From Thelonectria olida (lineage: Eukaryota; Ascomycota; Sordariomycetes; Hypocreales; Nectriaceae), in the NCBI GenBank assembly GCA_020736575.1, contig JAGPYM010000010.1:992001-1056000 (forward strand): 64,000 bases of DNA, given 5' to 3'. Below, in pieces: positions 41,857 to 52,186 of this stretch (position 1 is its first letter; each line of letters opens with the position of its first letter). The notes beneath the pieces are model-generated. The model was not told the origin of the DNA. It ran no database searches and saw nothing but the letters and a program-made list of their open reading frames with translations. The position numbers and the translations under genes are program-made.

Positions 41857-42621
41857 ACCTAGATTCATATCGCGAACTGCGTGACTCAGATCGTGAACTG
41901 ATGGCACAAATTCGAACGTATAATCGTAGGAAGACCTTGCTCTACTTTCAAGCCAAACCGCCAAAGTCTCCTTACCCATAGCCCTGGCGAGATCGGCATA
42001 CGTCCAAAAGTAGTCCCCAATCTGAGCGTCCGCCTTCGCCCCTAAGCTGAAAAGGAAGGAGATCGTCTCTAACGCTTGCTCCTCTGGTAGGTATAGAGCA
42101 TACATAACAGGTGTCGCACCATCTCTATCTTCAACATCTGGTTCTACATGATAGTCCCGGATGAAGCTTAGGATCTCAACCAAGAATCCTTGTCTCGCTG
42201 CAGCATGCAGACCGTTTGCACCAGATACCCCATATGGAGAAGCACCGCGTTCTAATAGCAACTGGGCCGTGCTGAGATGCCTGTTGATGAGAGAAAGGAA
42301 AAGAGGGGTAGTCTTGTTGTGTTTGGGATGTATGTTAATGTCCAAGAATGCCGAGAGCAGTTTGACGACATCATCCTTGCCGGAGTAGGCGGCGAGGCCC
42401 AGTGGAGTGATAAAGAAAGAAGAGCCATCTTTAGGGACATATTTAGGTCCGTCGTTTTTATTAGGTTGAAAGTCTTGGAGGGGGAAGAGATTTGAAGAGA
42501 GGATAATATGCTCCTCTAACTCTTTGACACTTTGGGTGTCGTTGACGATCAGTTGAAGCGCGTCAACAATGAGCTGGACCTTTGATGGAGTGTAGTTGAG
42601 GGCCATTTGTAGGGGAACCAT
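41851..42621 (-). CDS. ankyrin-repeat protein
   Basis: 256 residues, single exon. Three to four ankyrin-like units are visible in the middle: TPLGLAAYSGKDDVVKLLSA, TPLFLSLINRHLSTAQLLLE and GLHAAARQGFLVEILSFI, followed by a weaker one at ATPVMYALY. No other domain. Ankyrin proteins bind protein partners; no target can be named. A TATATAGCC element lies about 90 bp upstream on the coding strand. Confidence 0.65.
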   Translation of the reverse strand: MVPLQMALNYTPSKVQLIVDALQLIVNDTQSVKELEEHIILSSNLFPLQDFQPNKNDGPKYVPKDGSSFFITPLGLAAYSGKDDVVKLLSAFLDINIHPKHNKTTPLFLSLINRHLSTAQLLLERGASPYGVSGANGLHAAARQGFLVEILSFIRDYHVEPDVEDRDGATPVMYALYLPEEQALETISFLFSLGAKADAQIGDYFWTYADLARAMGKETLAVWLESRARSSYDYTFEFVPSVHDLSHAVRDMNLGL

Positions 42622-43813
42622 CTTGAATGGTGCTGATAAGTGATGAAAGACTGATGGTAGAAGATGGAGATGAGGGACCTCTAAGCTGGGAGACGTCCCT
42701 TATATAGCCAGTGAGCTATAAGATAGATCACATGAAGCGCTTGAATGAGCTAGGCGAGAGGGGGGAATTTTGCAGAAAAACGCCTTGCCAGCATCAAATG
42801 TTACGGCACAGGCTTCTCTAGCAATAAGATTATTAGGTATGACTGATAGTAAGGGGCTATACACTGATCGGTTGGGTCGAGGTGGTAATAGCAACCTCGG
42901 AAACCGAAATATTAGCTAAGAAACCGGTTCAACAATTGGATGAGCATAAAGATAACGGGCTCATAAAGAGGCCGGCTGTACGGAAGTTGCCCGGTGGTTT
43001 GTTAAAAGGGCGGCTTGGACCTTCTCTCGAGGCCTCATCAGCATCAACTGACACATCTAATAGTCCCGTAGGGGCTTGGTATTGGACAAATGTGATAGTA
43101 TTAAGGCTATAAGTTGGCCGGTTATTAATATCAAGCAACCTATAGTCTCGGTGAAGCCTCCTTTACGATGCCATGGGTCGAGTTATATGCAACCATAGCC
43201 GCTGCGGTGATTCGTAACGACAACCTTGGAACTTTTGTTCATTTACATGATGTTGGCCTGATGAAGTGACCGTCGCTGGCCATACCTCCGTGTTGGCAAT
43301 CCTGTGAGGCTGACTGCAATACTCAGCGCATCCAGAAGGCCGGAGTGAGACCCTCGTCTGCCCTCATAGACCGGCGTCTCGCTCTCGCTATTCGTCGCTC
43401 CGAACCGAGATTAAAGGAAACACCGTCCGGCGTACAGCACACGAATATGGCCGATGTTGGCACTTCTCCTGTGGCCAAGATCATCGCCACGCCGTATTGC
43501 CTACGGGGAGTCCAGAAGAACTAGATGAAATCCGTCTTAGCAGGGGCATTGCCGTCTTCCAGGCATAAGCCTTCCAACGTGATCTACAGGAGCCTATCGA
43601 TGCTCTCATTATTGTGGGAACGGGGTTGCGGATCCATTCACTGAAGCAATTTGTGAGGCAGGTTTCCTTTATGTCAAGCATAGTTATGGCAGCTTCCTTC
43701 ATAAGGCAGATAGTCGGCCATAACGGCCATATTGGCAGCTCGCGAACTTGGATACACCTAATACGATTTTCTAAGTCCATATCATCAAAATCGCCAAGGT
43801 CCTTCCCATTGAA
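42622..43813. other. gene-poor region with possible sirtuin relic
   Basis: No intact gene. Small frames near 42882-43112 and 43481-43780 are not supported. A possible Sir2 relic is listed separately. Confidence 0.45.
43340..43720 (+). pseudogene. possible relic of a sirtuin-like gene
   Basis: In one frame the plus strand reads SPEELDEIRLSRGIAVFQ, a TAA stop, then QRDLQEPIDALIIVGTGLRI and a short helix. The block D-L-x(5-7)-D-A-h-I-h-V-G-T-G/S-L-R/K-h resembles the conserved late motif of Sir2 NAD-dependent deacetylases. No intact Rossmann or Zn-binding part remains upstream. The assignment is weak. Confidence 0.3.
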
Positions 43814-45427
43814 TTATAATAATGTTGTGAATGTCCCTGTTCCCCTCTGTGTGTAATTGGGATCGCACATCATGTCTATTACAGTACTGCAATTGACCTC
43901 CAGTCTCCGATGCTCGTCGATAACATCGTAGCCCTCAAAAGTATTCCTCTGGTCCCATTTGATATCCAAGGGCAACCATTCCAAATTCGGACGAATATTA
44001 ATAACAATGTCGTCACCTTGAGAAAGCAAAACCTCACCTTCAACCTTAGCGATGCCCAAACCGAGGGCAACCTGGCTATCCGTAACCCAAAGCCGCTGCT
44101 TCGACCCCCAAGTATACACCAACTTCTCCCCTCCATGTGTCCAGGCAACCTGCACCGCCCTGAGGTTGATCTGCGTGTGCTTTCTTTTTTTCCTTGGACG
44201 TGGATTTGAGCTATCTCTGTGCTTGCGTTTCACCGATTGGCCTCCGGTTGCCGACGCGGGAAGCGAGGGCGGAGTCTCGACTTGGTCATCGTGGTAAGGC
44301 TCAGCATAATGGACAGCAGGATCCTCTTGGGCGGTAGTCCGCCCCGGATGCTGTGACTGACTCTCGCCGTTGTTGTCCCGGATCATTTCGTCGTCCTCAT
44401 CATCAGATGTGAGGTCGATGAACTCCACATTTTGCACAGCAGCGTCCACTGGGTGAGATACCTGGTTCTGGGTGGCCTCCAAATTGGCCTCTCCGTCCAC
44501 AGGATGAGCACTGCCACTACTGTATTGACGTGTTGTGTGGGCGCCATTGGAGCCGTTCTCGGAAACCTGATCCTGGGAACAACCACGCGGTGATTGGCAT
44601 GGCTCCAACATGATGCTAATGTTGGGGGAATGAGCAATAGACTGCTCCCGAGTCGCCAGCCCACTCTGGGTTTCGTCGGAACCACTTTCGCCGCCCAAAT
44701 CGTGAATGCTGTCATGACTGTTTCGGTCCCATGAATGGTCCGCGTCCTCGACTTGCTCCGATGTTCGTGTTCTTAAGTTGCCACCTTCCCGGTCGTCTCC
44801 AGAGCATGCAGGGGTTGAGCCAGTCCGTGATAGAGTTTCAAGTTCTTCGGGTGGACTCTGTATTGATGGGTTGGCAACTTCATGAATTTCACCAAAAACG
44901 CTTGGGGGTTGTGGCAGTTCTGGCGAAGAGTCCATGTCGATATTTTGGCCAAATGTGCGGGATCCCACTCCGACAACAGGGCTCAACTGGCTGCTCGCTT
45001 CGTCACCCATCAGTCCGCCAGCTGGAATTGTGGCCGAAGTCTGCATGCTTCCCTCACTGCAAGTGGAGTATCCCGTCGTGTTGACCTTGCTGAGAAGTAT
45101 TCCACAGCAAAAAGTGTTAGCCGGGTAGTTGGGGCCTAGTTCTCTCAGTTCCATGGCGGCGCGAAAGCCTGCCTCAAATGCCCGAGCCAATGGGTTGGGA
45201 GGGATTTCAGGCAAGCTCGTCAGTCCATTAGATATGGCGTTTCCATGGCCAGTGCGTAATCCATCCGTGTCGTCGATGGAGACGTCCAGAGGCATGCCGT
45301 TGCCCAAACTGGCCATTTCGTCGAATTGGGATAGGTCGGCAAGGATCCGGGCATAGTCAAACTCATCCATGGCGTTTACTGGCTGGCTTGTATGAGGGAG
45401 CTGAGTAAGGTGGGTGACGGAGTCCAT
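43814..45427 (-). CDS. nuclear-type protein with SUMO-interaction motif
   Basis: 537 residues, single exon. The first 370 residues are disordered and acidic, rich in Ser, Asp, Gly and Pro. VEFIDLTSDDEDDE near residue 337 is a textbook SUMO-interaction motif (hydrophobic core followed by an acidic run). A bipartite NLS-like segment follows (KRKHRDSSNPRPRKKRKH). The last 120 residues look globular and beta-rich (LRAVQVAWTHGGEKLVYTWG onward); I do not recognise the family. It is likely a nuclear protein recruited by SUMO. The window also encodes a Ulp1-type protease. Confidence 0.6.
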   Translation of the reverse strand: MDSVTHLTQLPHTSQPVNAMDEFDYARILADLSQFDEMASLGNGMPLDVSIDDTDGLRTGHGNAISNGLTSLPEIPPNPLARAFEAGFRAAMELRELGPNYPANTFCCGILLSKVNTTGYSTCSEGSMQTSATIPAGGLMGDEASSQLSPVVGVGSRTFGQNIDMDSSPELPQPPSVFGEIHEVANPSIQSPPEELETLSRTGSTPACSGDDREGGNLRTRTSEQVEDADHSWDRNSHDSIHDLGGESGSDETQSGLATREQSIAHSPNISIMLEPCQSPRGCSQDQVSENGSNGAHTTRQYSSGSAHPVDGEANLEATQNQVSHPVDAAVQNVEFIDLTSDDEDDEMIRDNNGESQSQHPGRTTAQEDPAVHYAEPYHDDQVETPPSLPASATGGQSVKRKHRDSSNPRPRKKRKHTQINLRAVQVAWTHGGEKLVYTWGSKQRLWVTDSQVALGLGIAKVEGEVLLSQGDDIVINIRPNLEWLPLDIKWDQRNTFEGYDVIDEHRRLEVNCSTVIDMMCDPNYTQRGTGTFTTLL

Positions 45428-46914
45428 GTTGGAGAGGATTTAAGTAAGTTGAGATAGGGGTAATAAAAGGGCGTTTGAGGTCTTGCGTCTCCTCCCGGCT
45501 GTCTGATATGGTGGGTTGTCCGGAAGAACGTCTTGCCGTCGTAGGTTCGGCGAACAGTCGTGAAGCTGTGATCGTTCAGTGAAGGCGATTCAAGTGTGAT
45601 GAAAGGAGCAAGTTGAAATCCTAAGGCAATGGGGGCGTTGCCTCCTTAAGTACTGCGATGTCCGCCCATGGGTCGCGTATGTGGCCGTTCCCCCTGACCA
45701 GGAGAATGCCTTGCCGGTGGCACTGAGCCTAGCCAACACTCTTCGAGTACGTGATAATTGGGTGAAGGAAGGAATCCACAAAGGGGCCACCGTGCCTGGT
45801 TCTCGCTCCAGCATGAGAAGATAAGACCCAGTGAGTACTGCATGATGGCTAACTAGTTTCAATGTTCAAGTCCTTTTAGCGTTTCTCCTCCCCTACTCAC
45901 GCTCTCCTCCTATAGTATGTATGCCTTCATCTCACCTACTCCACAACTGAGTTCGCACCTCATCAAGTGTTGGATGCGTTATCACTCTTTCTGCCTTGGG
46001 GATTCCGTGTTAGCCGCTCCCCAGCAGCAGTAACTTCGAGTCTATCGTGCCAATTAGTCCTCCAGAACGGAAATGGTCATATCTAAGGTCGGCTGAGAAC
46101 TCAGGCTCGCTTGCACTGATGTTGGTGAAACGATCCTGGAGTCCTTCCCACCCGGCCACGCATTGGAGGCCCAAGCTATTGCGTAGGATCAGTCACACGA
46201 GGCTCACTCGTTGGCTGGAGAAGGGTCCCATGAGCAGAACACACAGATTGAAGTGTATCGTGATGAATCACAAGGCCTCATGGCCAACAGAGTGCTGAAT
46301 GTTCAAAGGCCACTTCACCCGGCCAACGTTCCATACGTTTGAAAGAGTGAGAGCCTTTATTGGTCAAGTAGAGCCCCGGTTTCTCGTGATGCTTCGAGAC
46401 GGTGGTTATCTCTATGGCAAATTACCTCAGCGGTCACTCAACAACAGGCCATCAGCCGCGACCGTCCCACTACCACCGTCTCAAAGTGTACCGCGATAAT
46501 CACAAGTCTGGCCGCATGTGATGGACCGGCCATGAGTCACTACGCTCCCGCTTGTCCGCCTCGTACTGTCAAAAATAGCAATCTGCCAAAAATTGGCTGA
46601 TCAAGGGGAATATTGGTGATAAAGAAGGTCAGTTGAGGGGGTTCAGGGGGGCTTGGATGTTGGCGCCAGACCAAAAGCGAGACCGCCATCCCTTCCTTGA
46701 ATAACTGTCGTGTTTGCATGACGGAGGCGGAAGCTCAACTAACACGGCCCAAGAGAGGCCATGATATGACAAATACGCATCTTAGAAATCAAAGGGGCCG
46801 GTGACGTAGGATAAGTCTAGTCGGCTACAAAAGGGGCGTGTTCCCTCCCCCTTTGACGCAAGTCTCATTCCAAGTGTCACTTGTTCTGAACTTTCCATCA
46901 ACAACGTCGGCCCC
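45428..46914. other. gene-free region with decayed repeat pieces
   Basis: No gene supported. Contains an inverted fragment of the 20.2-kb repeat (about 46084-46131) and a segment shared with 5325-5420 (about 46196-46290). Confidence 0.5.
46084..46290. repeat. dispersed-repeat pieces (inverted copy plus shared segment)
   Basis: The reverse complement of 46084-46131 aligns with 20267-20330 (TTCACC...GCGAGCCTGAG...). 46196-46290 aligns directly with 5325-5420. Confidence 0.5.
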
Positions 46915-47405
46915 ATCTCCCTCCGCGGGGTCATCGTGACTAGACACATCCGCTATAACGGCTTCCAGTTGTGCAACAAGGTGCTAGGCGAGCGAGCATG
47001 ACGACATGTCGGTTCTGCGTTGGTACGTGGCTTTACCTCAGAGAGTATTTCTACTAACATACCTGAAGCTGTACTGTGAGGAATGTAAGAGAGATAATAT
47101 GCAAGAGCGATTACCTTGGGCTTCATGCGGTGTGACGCATTGCGTCTCAGTTACGACGCAGTTCAATACACGGCGTGTGGTGAGAAATCTGTATGGATCC
47201 TCACTATGCTCTACCTGATATGACTAAGGCTGCACTGTCTGTTCGCCATGCTTGGAGAAGTACGTAAACCGGATCAGAGCCAAAGAATTCGAAGACTGTC
47301 GTAAGTGTTCTCGTGGATGTCCGCATAGCTAGGGCTAATGAGAACAGGGCGGCACCTTCTGTCATGGATGTCAAGTCTGCTATGACCTGTGTCCTTTATG
47401 CGGCC
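46915..47405 (+). pseudogene. pseudogene of the Cys-rich/ankyrin gene family
   Basis: The exon order matches the gene at 17955-19553. An exon 1 part (QLCNKVLGER) is followed by a TGA at 46999-47001 where the intact gene has Trp. An intron follows with the same GTACGT donor and TACTAAC branch point. The exon 2 part reads LYCEECKRDNMQERLPWASC against LYCEDCKRDEMQRQFSWSSC. Further Cys blocks (CTVCSPCLEKY and FCHGCQVCYDLCPLCG) come after a frame break. No ankyrin part follows. It is a truncated, non-functional paralogue. Confidence 0.7.
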
Positions 47406-47903
47406 CTACAGATCAACCATTGGCTTTCAGCCAACTAATGATCAATGGATTGTGAAAGATGGAAAGGGTATGCTTTAGCTACCTCCGGAATATCGAGCGT
47501 CGAAATGGCCACAGAGTCCCCTATTGGGCCACGGGACGTGCCGAGCTAGAGTCTCTAATGTTACGATTGAGATGGATTGGGCAACACGATAAAGTTGCTA
47601 CTGGGTAGGCGGAGCTGATATTAGCTAGTTTCGGTTTCCATCTTATTTTATACAGTTCAGTGTCTGACAATTCAAGTTTTGTGTTTGCTTGCGGCCTGCC
47701 ATCCACATGTACAGACACGCCTGGTTTGCTGCTCTGATGAACTCCTGGCGTGGCCACAAAATGCACAGCAATCAATTTATATACTTCTGACCCACGAACT
47801 TCTGACGGTAAAAGCATAAAACATAGCCGTCCCTATTTAGGCCCCTCCCTTTCTTCATCTCGTCTCCATGCTTCTTTCTGCTTCATTAGCAATTTCCGAA
47901 ATG

Positions 47904-50900
47904 TTAGGTCCGGCTCAATAGCTCGTGCATGCCATTTCGGCACCTGATACCTATGTTAAAGCACACTGCGCACAAGCAGAAAGCCCCGCTATCACAAAGT
48001 TTGCAATAATAGCCGGAACCATCCGAGATGCTCAGCGTGCAGGCATCGCACCAAGTAGATTCATTGAACGGAATAGAAATAGCATCAATAGGACTGGATT
48101 CTTCGTGAATCGAGCTGCCGGTCCGTTCGGCATGTTGTAGCAAGAGCTGGAGAACCCCAGAGTTGCCAGTACGCCGCGCCCACCATACCAAAGTTCGGCC
48201 GAAACCATCTTGGCCCACAAATGCCATGCCTCCAGCGGTGAGTAAGGGCTCTACCACGTTGGCGTGGCCGTTCCTTACTGCAGCAAACAATGCTGTTGAG
48301 CCATACCAGTCCTTGCTTTCCAGGGGTATTCGGCCAACGGCAATCAGAACTTCCACCACATCATGATGCCCGCTTCTAGAAGCCAAGAATAGTGCTGTCC
48401 GGCTATGATTGTCCGCCATGCTGACTTGAATGTTGGGGGCTCTAAGCAGCAGCTTGACCACTTCGATATGCCCGTTATATGACGCTGCATGTAGCGGCGT
48501 CCACCCGTCATTGCTCAGGATCGTGATGTCGGCCCCCTTCCCCAGCAGTAGCTGAACAATCTTATCGTGTCCTCCATACGATGCCGCCTGTAGAGCGCTT
48601 CCGAACTCCCCACCTTTCGCGTTGACGTCCGCACCCTTCTCCAGCAGCAGCTGAACAATCTTGTCGTGTCCTCCTGCTGATGCTGCCTGTAGAGCGCTTC
48701 CGTGCCGTCCACCCCTCGCGTTAACGTCTGCGCCCTTCTCGTGCAGCAGCTGAACAATCTTATTGTGTCCTCCAAGCGATGCTGCCTGTAGGGCGCTTCC
48801 GTGCCCTCCACCTTTCGCGTTAACGTCTGCACCCTTCTCGAGCAGCAGCTGAACAATCTTATCGTGTTCTCTATGCGATTGAACAATCTTGTTGGGTCCT
48901 CCTGCTGATGCCGCCTGTAGAGCGCTTCCGTACGTTCCACCTTCCGCGTTGACGTCTGCACCCTTCTCTAGCAGCAGCTGAACAATCTTATTGTGTCCTC
49001 CTGCTGATGCCGCCTGTAGAGCGCTTCCATACCATCCACATTTCGTATTGACGTCCACACCCTTCTCTAGCAGCAGCTGGACAATCTTATCGTGTTCTCT
49101 ATGCGGTTGAACAGTCTTGTCATATCCTCCATACGATGCCGCCTGTAGAGTGCTACCATAGTGTCCATCTTCCGCATTGATGTCTGCACCCTTCTCTAGC
49201 AGCAGCTGAACAACCTTATTGTGTCCTCCTGCTGATGCTGCATGTAGAGCGCTTCCGTAGAGTTCACCTTTCGCGTTGACGTCCGCACCCTTCTCCAGCA
49301 GCAGCTGAACAATCTTGTCGTGTCCTCCTGCTGATGCTGCCTGTAGAGCGCTTCCGTGCCGTCCACCCCTCGCGTTAACGTCTGCGCCCTTCTCGTGCAG
49401 CAGCTGAACAATCTTATTGTGTCCTCCAAGCGATGCTGCCTGTAGGGCGCTTCCGTGCCCTCCACCTTTCGCGTTAACGTCTGCACCCTTCTCGAGCAGC
49501 AGCTGAACAATCTTATTGTGTCCTCTTGCTGATGCCGCCTGTAGAGCGCTCCCGTACTCTCCACCTTCCGCATTAACGTCCGTATCCTTCTCCAATAGCA
49601 ACTGAATTCCAAACGATGTCTGTCGTAAACTATTTCCGTAACATCTATCTCCAGTGGGAGGTAAAGCAGCAAGAGCTGTGTCATCTAGAAGTCTAGGCAC
49701 GATTGAATCAAACCCAAGAAGTGAAGCATAGTAGAGCGGCGCTGGAATCTTCCCGCTAGGTGCCTGACCCGCAAAGTGATCAAAATTCCATATGGTAACC
49801 CAATTTTCGAACAAGCCCTCCTTGCTTTTGAAAAGCTGGAGGACTTGAACGTCGGTCGGGGGATCTTCAACACCATGTCGGAAATGGTCCGGCCAATGCC
49901 GAGCAGCATAGCGTGTCAATGCAAAGTTGTCTTGCTGCAGCGGGGTCGACGCGGACGTTACCAATCCAGGTTCAAGCAGGACTGTCAGGCAAATACAGGC
50001 CATCTGCGCATCAGCGAATTGCTGTCTCACGCAGAAGAAGTCGGCATCCTTAGAATCCCGTATCCGCTCGGATTCCAAGTACTCCCGAACGGAAAAGTGA
50101 GCGATGCGTACGATGGCTTTTGAAGTATTGGGATCCATATCTAATTCGGTGAACCCGGGGCAAACTTCTTGAATTGCGTCAATGTTCTTGAGTTTACGCT
50201 TCGGATTGAACCTCGGTGTGTCACCAAGTTGGACGGCGATTCCATCGACAAGCTCCGCCACCGTTAAGGGCCTCCTTGCACAGCAGAGCAACGTCAGCAT
50301 TTGTCGGGCATAATCCCTGGAAGTCGACGGGATATTGCTGAGCATTCGTTCGTATGTCTCGTCCAGCGTTTGAGGCAGGGAATCGAGGAGCTGTTCGAGG
50401 AGGTCTTCGCTCTGTGGACAACTGGCCAGTGCTTTGAATTGACACTCTACCCAGCGAAACCTGTCTTGGGTTAGCGGTTGCTTGTGAGACTCAATATAGG
50501 TTGGCCTTACACGCCCTGGGCGCGCGTGGTGAGTGCGACCTCAATCCGAGCATGATGCTCCTCCCATTTCCGAAGCCGTCGATTGTTGTGAAGATGCTCA
50601 GAAATGAAGGATGCAATGTCCCGATCAACAGAATCATTTTTCATCTTGATTGTCTCCTCGGGCAGCGCGCCTAGCTCCTCGCGAATGTCAACCTCATTTC
50701 GACTCGAGACAATGAGGTGCAGGCCGGGCTCAGACCAGGCGCGCAGCTCGGCCAAATACTGCAGCATAGCCTCACGGTGCTTATCCCTCGGGCTCTCATC
50801 CAAAGCATCCAAGACAATGTACACATCTTTAAACGCCCGTACGAGCTGATGGAGGCAGTCCATGAGGGCTGGGTCTGGCGGTGAGGCGTCGCGGTAGCTG

Positions 50901-51790
50901 TCGTGCAGCCGCGAGACGAAGGTATGGTTGTCGTGAAGTTGGCTTGACAACTGTAGTGCAAGGGCACGGAGCATAGCAGACGCGTCTTGTTTGCTCTGGT
51001 CATTGAAAGTGAAAAAGAAGAAGGCTATGCCAATACGTGGGTTCGCTCGGCGATGTCGAAAAGCGAACTGAATGGCTGTAGAGCACAACACAGACTTGCC
51101 GCATCCTGCAAAGCCAACCAGCCAGAGGAAAGAACCAGGCTTCTCGAGCCATGCCGTGAAGGCCGGACCTTTGACGAACCATAGTCCCGTGCCAGGATGC
51201 TTCTTCTTGACAGCCTCGTTGAAGCCGATGGTGGCATCCGGAGCCTTGAGCCATTCTCTGATACCCGAAGAGACCTGGGTAGCTCTTGCTAGGTCGAGCA
51301 AGGCTTTGGTGTCCTCGATGTCATCTTGCACTCTGCAGATGTCACTCTGCTGCAGTAATTGCATTGCCAGAGATAAACAGGAGACGAAGTCATCGACGTC
51401 CTCATCTAGCTTCTGTAGTGTGCTCTGTCGAATGGGATACGCGATGCGGCGGCCAGCGGCGCGAAGCCCCGCCATGCTGCCTTGGTGAGGCGCTTGATTG
51501 AACTTGTTCAACTCCGCCTCAAGGTCTCGGATGAGCTCCTTGCAATCTTCCATGCAAGACTGCATGCTCGTGAGTATTCCACGGTCGTCGGCTTGGGATT
51601 GGCGCCGTTCGAGTTGTTGACGCAAACTCTCAAGCAACTCGAGAAGGCGAGAGAGCTTCTTGGTCGTGTGGGCAACATCGGATTTCTGGCCTTGAAATGC
51701 CGCGTAGTAGTCGAACAATCCCTGGGCAACTGTGATGCCGAGCGATATGACGCCGACTGCGCTTCCGGCGACGGACAGTGGGTCTGTCAT
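47904..51790 (-). CDS. NOD-like receptor: helical N-domain, NACHT, ankyrin repeats, ZZ finger
   Basis: Exons 51790-50511 and 50460-47904 (50-nt intron, GTAAGG donor, ACAG acceptor), giving 1278 residues. The N-terminus (MTDPLSVAGSAVGVISLGIT) is the helical domain common in fungal STAND proteins. The NACHT NTPase shows Walker A GFAGCGKS and Walker B VYIVLDALDE. About 15 ankyrin repeats follow; roughly ten are near identical around SALQAASAGGHDKIVQLLLE, and the last four are diverged. Two repeats are interrupted by a short QPHREHDKIVQ/QSHREHDKIVQ element. The protein ends with a ZZ-like zinc finger (WCDACTL, YYCKLC, LCAVCF). Fungal NLRs sense non-self or microbial cues and trigger cell death or defence. 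The trailing ZZ finger is an unusual addition. A stop-free frame and clean intron indicate a working gene. Confidence 0.88.
48611..49516 (-). repeat. ankyrin-repeat DNA array with a 252-bp exact duplication
   Basis: 48611-48862 and 49265-49516 appear identical over 252 bp, encoding two and a half ankyrin units. The surrounding units differ from each other at only a few positions. Confidence 0.9.
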
Positions 51791-52186
51791 GGTGCGCAAG
51801 GGAGCAATTCGCGTTCGAGGGGTATTTTCCGTCGATGACAGTCAAGAGGAATGAAGCGCATGGTGGAAGCTGCGACTTTGTCAGCCTTTCATGTCCTGTC
51901 AGGCAGCAATTATATGCAGCTAGCCAAAAATGGAGGAGAAAAATATCATTCCCATCGGACGGCTGAGATGTGCACGTCGGGATGGCCTGGTTGGACGCCT
52001 CAGAGAGTGCCTCTTGCATGGCGAATGATGTGGCAGCAGCTGGCCTTTAGACATCTCGGGGAGCGAATAGGGTGCGGGTAGCGGGGCTAACTCAGCGACG
52101 CCCCTGGAGACCAGTCCTCTGGGGCCGAAAGAACAACGGATCATTAGTAGAATCATAATTACAATAACTATCAACAAGCAATTCTA
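51791..52186. other. intergenic between NLR promoter and HNH-like gene 3' end
   Basis: No gene. Short AT-rich runs near 52150 could hold the poly(A) region of the neighbouring gene. Confidence 0.5.
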
